A DNA stretch of 8,162 nt, taken from contig VBNY01000046.1 of the NCBI GenBank assembly GCA_005877705.1, positions 1 through 8,162 of the forward strand, in the 5' to 3' direction. Positions within the stretch are counted from its first letter, which is position 1, and each line of letters starts with the position of its first letter. Both the position numbers and the translations under genes were made by a program. This document shows, in pieces, positions 5,119 to 8,162 of this stretch. The notes under the pieces were generated by a model, which had not been told where the DNA came from, made no database searches, and was given only the letters and a program-made list of their open reading frames with translations. Origin of the DNA: Gammaproteobacteria bacterium (lineage in GTDB: Bacteria; Pseudomonadota; Gammaproteobacteria; Steroidobacterales; Steroidobacteraceae).

Positions 5119-6540
5119 TTACCAGATCACTCTGACGTTCTTGAACTGCCAGGGGTCGCTCTTGTCGATGTCCTCGGGGAACAGGCGCTCGCGCTCGTGC
5201 AGCGGCGTCCAGTCAGTGTACTGGCCGGTGACCGGCCCGAGATACGGCATGCAGATCTCGAGGTTGCGGTGGAAGTCCATCTCGTCCGGCTCGACCACCC
5301 CGCAGTTGGGGTTCTCCATCGCCCAGATGATCCCCGACAGCACCGCCGCGGTCACCTGCAAGCTCGTCGCGTTGTTGTAGGGGGCGAGCTTGCGGGCTTC
5401 CTCGATCGAAAGCTGCGAACCGTACCAGTAGGCGTTCCTCTTGTGGCCGGCCAGCAGCACCCCGAGCTCATCGATTCCGGTGGTGATGTCGTCCATGAGA
5501 ATGCGTTGGCGCTCCTGCTGCACGTAGTTGCGGCCGGCGAGCTCGTGCACGGAGATCACGGCGGAATCGCACGGGTGGTAGGCGTAGTGCACCGTCGGCC
5601 GGTACACGACCTGCGCACCGTCGCGCACCGTGTAGTAATCCGCGATTGAGATCGACTCGCCGTGGGTGATGCAGAAGCCATGGCAGTAACCGGCGTGGGG
5701 GGTCCAGGTGCGCACGCGCGTTGCCGCACCCGGCTGCATCAGGTAGATCGCGGCCATGCAGCCGAAGTCGTGGCGCTTGCCATCGCGCGGGAAGTTTCTC
5801 TCGTGCGTGCCCCAACCCATCTCGCTCGGCTGTGAGCCCTCGCTGACGAACCCATCGATAGACCACGTGTTGACGAACTCGCCGAGCTTCTTCGGAACGT
5901 TGGAGACCTGTGTGTCGTGCTCGGCAACGTGGATCACCTTGACGCCGAGGCGGCGCGCCAGCTCCCCCCAGTCCGAGCGCGAGCTCGGCTTACCGGCATC
6001 CACCTGCGTGTCGGCAGCGATGTTGAGCAGCGCTTGCTTCACCAGATGGGAAACCAACCCGGGGTTGGCGCCGTGCGTGAGCACTGCGGTCGGGGCGCGA
6101 GCGTTGCCGGGCCGAAGGGCGAGCGCCTCCTCGCGCAGCGCGTAGTTGGTACGGCGGCTGGCGGCCACCGTCGGGTCGGTGTAGCCGCCCGGCCAGGGCT
6201 CGATGCAGGTGTCGAGATACATCGCCCCCTTGTCCCAGCACAGCTTGATCAGCGCGATGCTCGACACTTCCACCGAGACGTTCACGAGGAAGTCGCCGCG
6301 GCCGAGCAGCGGATTGAGCACGCGGCGGTAGTTCTCACGCGTCAGCCGCTCGGTGATGAACTTGATCCCGTACTTCGCGGCCTCCTCGCTTCCCTTGTCC
6401 TCTGCCGTCACGATCGTGATGCGCTCCGGTGCAATGCCGATGTGCCGCAGGATGAGCGGCAGCACGCCCTGGCCGATGCTGCCGAAGCCGATGAAGAGAA
6501 TGCGCCCTGGGAAATCGACGTGAACCTGGGGATTGCTCAT
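5119..6540 (-). CDS. hss: Homospermidine synthase
   Basis: 473 residues, near the length of the Blastochloris viridis enzyme (EC 2.5.1.44). It makes sym-homospermidine from two putrescines, or putrescine and spermidine, in an NAD-dependent transfer of an aminobutyl group in the cytoplasm. The Rossmann dinucleotide motif GFGSIGQG is at 18-25. Residues I recall as important in the B. viridis enzyme recur here at a constant offset of three: Glu114 (CIEPW), Asn159 (THGANPG), Glu207 (AEHDTQ), Trp226 (NTWSIDGF), Glu234 and His293 (ITHGES). The fold is related to saccharopine dehydrogenase. The start ATG 6540 has AGGAG four bases upstream. The stop codon of the preceding glutathione S-transferase gene overlaps that ribosome site (gap of seven bases), so the two are co-transcribed and probably translationally coupled. 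It converges on greB with no room for a separate terminator. Confidence 0.95.
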   Translation of the reverse strand: MSNPQVHVDFPGRILFIGFGSIGQGVLPLILRHIGIAPERITIVTAEDKGSEEAAKYGIKFITERLTRENYRRVLNPLLGRGDFLVNVSVEVSSIALIKLCWDKGAMYLDTCIEPWPGGYTDPTVAASRRTNYALREEALALRPGNARAPTAVLTHGANPGLVSHLVKQALLNIAADTQVDAGKPSSRSDWGELARRLGVKVIHVAEHDTQVSNVPKKLGEFVNTWSIDGFVSEGSQPSEMGWGTHERNFPRDGKRHDFGCMAAIYLMQPGAATRVRTWTPHAGYCHGFCITHGESISIADYYTVRDGAQVVYRPTVHYAYHPCDSAVISVHELAGRNYVQQERQRILMDDITTGIDELGVLLAGHKRNAYWYGSQLSIEEARKLAPYNNATSLQVTAAVLSGIIWAMENPNCGVVEPDEMDFHRNLEICMPYLGPVTGQYTDWTPLHERERLFPEDIDKSDPWQFKNVRVIW

Positions 6541-6544
6541 GATG

Positions 6545-6549
6545 CTCCT
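6545..6549 (-). promoter_or_regulatory. Ribosome binding site of hss, overlapping the GST stop
   Basis: Minus-strand AGGAG, four bases from ATG 6540. Its first two bases are part of the TAG stop of the glutathione S-transferase gene (6550-6548). Confidence 0.8.
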
Positions 6550-7195
6550 AGTTTATTGGCAGAACGTAGCCCGGCAGGGCTTCCACACGCGCGAGCCAGC
6601 GGCCCAGGGCCGGGTAGTTGACCTCGACCGGCATGAAGCGAGACGACAGCTCGCGCGCTTCGGGCCGCTCGAGAGCGCGCCGCAGCAGCTGGATGCCCGG
6701 AAAGATGACCATGTCGACCGCCGAGAAGCTCTCGCCTACGACCCAGTCCGACTTGGACAGACGCGCCTCGATGGTGCGCGCTTCGCTCGCCACGGCGTGC
6801 ATGGCCTTCGTGATCTCATCGCCGCGCAGGTTCGCATTCTTCTGAAAGACCCCGCCCACGATGCTCATCAGATGCGGCTCGATGTACGCCTGGTACTCGC
6901 AGATGACGCGCATGATCGTGCCGGCTTCCTCGGGCGTACGCCCGAAGATCGGCGGCTCCGGATACTTGAGGTCAAGGTAGTAGAGGACGGCCAGTGACTC
7001 GAAGCAGACGTAGTCGCCGTCCTTCAGGACCGGTACCCTGCCGCGGGGATTGAGGGCGAGCATCTGCGGCGACTTGTGCTCCTGCTTGGAGAATTGCAGC
7101 AGGTGGCCCGTGTAGGGCAGATGCTTGCACTCGAGCGCGAGCAGCACCCGCCATGCGTACGGACTGCCGCTGGCCCAGTAGACGTCGATCGCCAT
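6548..7195 (-). CDS. Glutathione S-transferase family protein
   Basis: 215 residues. The N-terminal thioredoxin-like domain is about 1-80: IDVYWASGSPYAWRVLLALE with a possible glutathione-activating Ser at 9 or 11, the cis-proline motif GRVPVL (Pro55) and the glutathione gamma-Glu binding pair ES at 66-67 within CFESLAVLYYLDLKYP. The C-terminal helical domain runs from about 88 and has the N-capping box SAVD (158-161) typical of GST folds. Members use reduced glutathione for conjugation, reduction or isomerisation of small molecules in the cytoplasm; the substrate cannot be read here. ATG 7195 has AGGGG five bases upstream; an in-frame TTG at 7210 would add five residues and is less likely. 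It is the first gene of a two-gene unit with homospermidine synthase and is divergent from the sulfurtransferase gene. Why a GST is paired with polyamine synthesis is unclear; a glutathione-polyamine link would be speculation. Confidence 0.93.
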   Translation of the reverse strand: MAIDVYWASGSPYAWRVLLALECKHLPYTGHLLQFSKQEHKSPQMLALNPRGRVPVLKDGDYVCFESLAVLYYLDLKYPEPPIFGRTPEEAGTIMRVICEYQAYIEPHLMSIVGGVFQKNANLRGDEITKAMHAVASEARTIEARLSKSDWVVGESFSAVDMVIFPGIQLLRRALERPEARELSSRFMPVEVNYPALGRWLARVEALPGYVLPIN

Positions 7196-7200
7196 AACCG

Positions 7201-7205
7201 CCCCT
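7201..7205 (-). promoter_or_regulatory. Ribosome binding site of the GST gene
   Basis: Minus-strand AGGGG, five bases from ATG 7195; it favours that start over the in-frame TTG at 7210. Confidence 0.6.
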
Positions 7206-7206
7206 G

Positions 7207-7222
7207 ACAATCGACTGATTGT
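7207..7222. promoter_or_regulatory. Inverted repeat in the GST / sulfurtransferase divergent promoter
   Basis: ACAATC (7207-7212) and GATTGT (7217-7222) are exact reverse complements around GACT. A second, overlapping pair is TTGT (7219-7222) and ACAA (7227-7230). The element sits in the only 44 bases between the two start codons, where an operator for either gene would have to be or overlap. Confidence 0.45.
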
Positions 7223-7223
7223 A
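7218..7223 (-). promoter_or_regulatory. Candidate -10 box for the GST-hss operon
   Basis: Minus-strand TACAAT matches TATAAT at 5 of 6. Transcription would start near 7211, leaving a leader of about 16 bases containing AGGGG. The hexamer 17 bases upstream (TGTGCA) is a poor -35 match and lies inside the sulfurtransferase gene start. Confidence 0.4.
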
Positions 7224-7239
7224 TCGACAAGAGACTGCC

Positions 7240-8115
7240 ATGCACACGACGCTGATCGAGCCGACGCAGCTGGCCACGCGCCTGACCGATCCGAGCTGGG
7301 CCATTCTCGATTGCCGCTTCGAGCTCGCGCAGCCGCAATGGGGTGCGAGCGCGTACGCGGCCGGGCACATTCCGCATGCGCTGTACGCGCATCTCGACGA
7401 GGATCTGTCGGGACCCGTTGCGGCGTCGACCGGCCGGCATCCGTTGCCCGAGATCAACGCGCTCGCCGAGACATTCGGCCGTTGGGGCATCGACGCGCAG
7501 GTACAGGTCGTCGCCTACGATCAGGGCAATGGCGCGTACGCAGCGCGCTTGTGGTGGCTGCTCCGGTGGATGGGCCACTCGCGGGTGGCGGTACTGAATG
7601 GCGGTTTCGCGGCGTGGCAGCGCGCGGGATTGCCGGTCGACGCCAAGCCTGCCACGCGCCAACCGCGCAGGTTCGTGGCTCTACCGACCGCCAACCAGGT
7701 GGTCACCACGGCCGAGCTCGAGCGTGCACTCGCGCGGGGCGAGCTCGCAACCGGGGAGGCAATGTTGTTAGTGGACGCTCGTGCCGCAGACCGCTTCGCG
7801 GGAGAGAACGAAACCATCGACCCGGTGGCGGGCCACGTCCCCGGCGCGCACAACCACCCGTTCGCGCGCAATCTCGAGGCTTCGGGTGAGTTTCTGCCCG
7901 CGCCGGAGTTGCGCCGCCGCTGGCAGGCAACCTTGCGCAAAGTCCCGGCGGAACGGGCGATTTCAATGTGCGGCTCGGGCGTGACCGCGTGCCACAACCT
8001 GCTCGCGCTGGAGATCGCCGGCCTCTCCGGGGCGCGCCTCTACGCCGGCTCGTGGAGCGAATGGATCCGCGATCCCGCGCGGCCGGTCGCGCGGACCGCG
8101 ACTCCCGCTCGGTGA
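7240..8115 (+). CDS. Two-domain sulfurtransferase, 3-mercaptopyruvate type (SseA-like)
   Basis: 291 residues with two rhodanese domains. The N-terminal one (about 5-135) is non-catalytic: where the active Cys would be there is Asp94 in VAYDQGNGAYAARLWWLL. The C-terminal domain (about 155-285) carries the active loop CGSGVT at 244-249, with Cys244 as the persulfide-forming nucleophile. CG[SA]GVT loops are characteristic of 3-mercaptopyruvate sulfurtransferases, while thiosulfate sulfurtransferases usually have CRKGVT; the assignment rests on this. The family motifs ILDCRF, AAGHIPHA, VLNGGFAAW, LLVDAR, DPVAGHVPGAHN and LYAGSWSEW are all present. The enzyme moves sulfane sulfur from a donor to a thiophilic acceptor such as cyanide or a thiol, probably in the cytoplasm as no signal peptide is seen. 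ATG 7240 follows AAGAG at six bases; an in-frame TTG at 7219 is less likely. Confidence 0.94.
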   Translation: MHTTLIEPTQLATRLTDPSWAILDCRFELAQPQWGASAYAAGHIPHALYAHLDEDLSGPVAASTGRHPLPEINALAETFGRWGIDAQVQVVAYDQGNGAYAARLWWLLRWMGHSRVAVLNGGFAAWQRAGLPVDAKPATRQPRRFVALPTANQVVTTAELERALARGELATGEAMLLVDARAADRFAGENETIDPVAGHVPGAHNHPFARNLEASGEFLPAPELRRRWQATLRKVPAERAISMCGSGVTACHNLLALEIAGLSGARLYAGSWSEWIRDPARPVARTATPAR

Positions 8116-8162
8116 GACTCTCACTTGACACGCATTTTTGCTATGGTGCGTGCAACGTGGCT
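8116..8162. other. Start of the next intergenic region
   Basis: 47 bases after the sulfurtransferase stop. It holds TTGACA at 8125-8130, a perfect -35 hexamer, and TATGGT at 8142-8147 preceded by TG, but the spacing of 11 bases is too short for a normal sigma-70 promoter. No gene start is visible before the edge and there is no terminator hairpin after the sulfurtransferase gene. Confidence 0.4.

Noticed and set aside
8123..8145. Sigma-54-like promoter (TTGACACG then TTGC)
   Set aside because: The essential GG is GA and the distance to GC is 11 bases instead of 10; no gene start is visible to support it.

Overview
This is a GC-rich (roughly two thirds G+C by eye) bacterial chromosomal segment. 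The protein set is proteobacterial: a GreB elongation factor, a LemA / YgcG-type TPM / second TPM-domain gene trio, and a Gram-negative style lipoprotein L,D-transpeptidase. GreB in particular resembles gammaproteobacterial forms of the Xanthomonadales type; this placement is an inference. No tRNA, rRNA, CRISPR array, transposase or phage integrase is visible.

Layout. (1) 1-513, minus strand: the first 84 codons of a contractile phage-tail sheath family protein, running off the left edge, preceded by a small charged, probably coiled-coil protein. (2) 547-1854, minus: a LysM plus YkuD-domain L,D-transpeptidase lipoprotein. (3) 1906-4002, minus: a compact three-gene operon, lemA, then a YgcG-like secreted TPM protein with membrane segments and a glycine-rich tail, then a second TPM-domain protein without a signal peptide. 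A good match to a heat-shock (RpoH, sigma-32) promoter lies just upstream of lemA. (4) 4003-4615: a structured intergenic stretch with two perfect 12-bp hairpins, a strong minus-strand intrinsic terminator, a 66-residue orphan protein gene on the minus strand, a short palindrome and the greB leader. (5) 4616-5113, plus: greB, converging with only 5 bases between stop codons on (6) 5119-7195, minus: a glutathione S-transferase gene followed immediately by a homospermidine synthase gene. (7) 7240-8115, plus: a two-domain sulfurtransferase of the 3-mercaptopyruvate type, divergent from the GST gene across 44 bases that contain an inverted repeat. (8) 8116-8162: the start of another intergenic region.

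How the parts relate. The lemA-TPM-TPM block is a conserved envelope-associated gene group of unproven function, and the candidate sigma-32 promoter suggests it is stress-induced. The GST-homospermidine synthase pair is almost certainly co-transcribed. The most unusual edge is the left one: a contractile-tail sheath gene next to a peptidoglycan-modifying lipoprotein. This could be the start of a contractile injection system or a prophage-derived locus, but the window shows too little of it to decide. Nothing else points clearly to a wholly new system. The best second looks are the sheath edge, the sigma-32 promoter, the hairpin cluster with the orphan gene, and the leader peptide coupled to greB.
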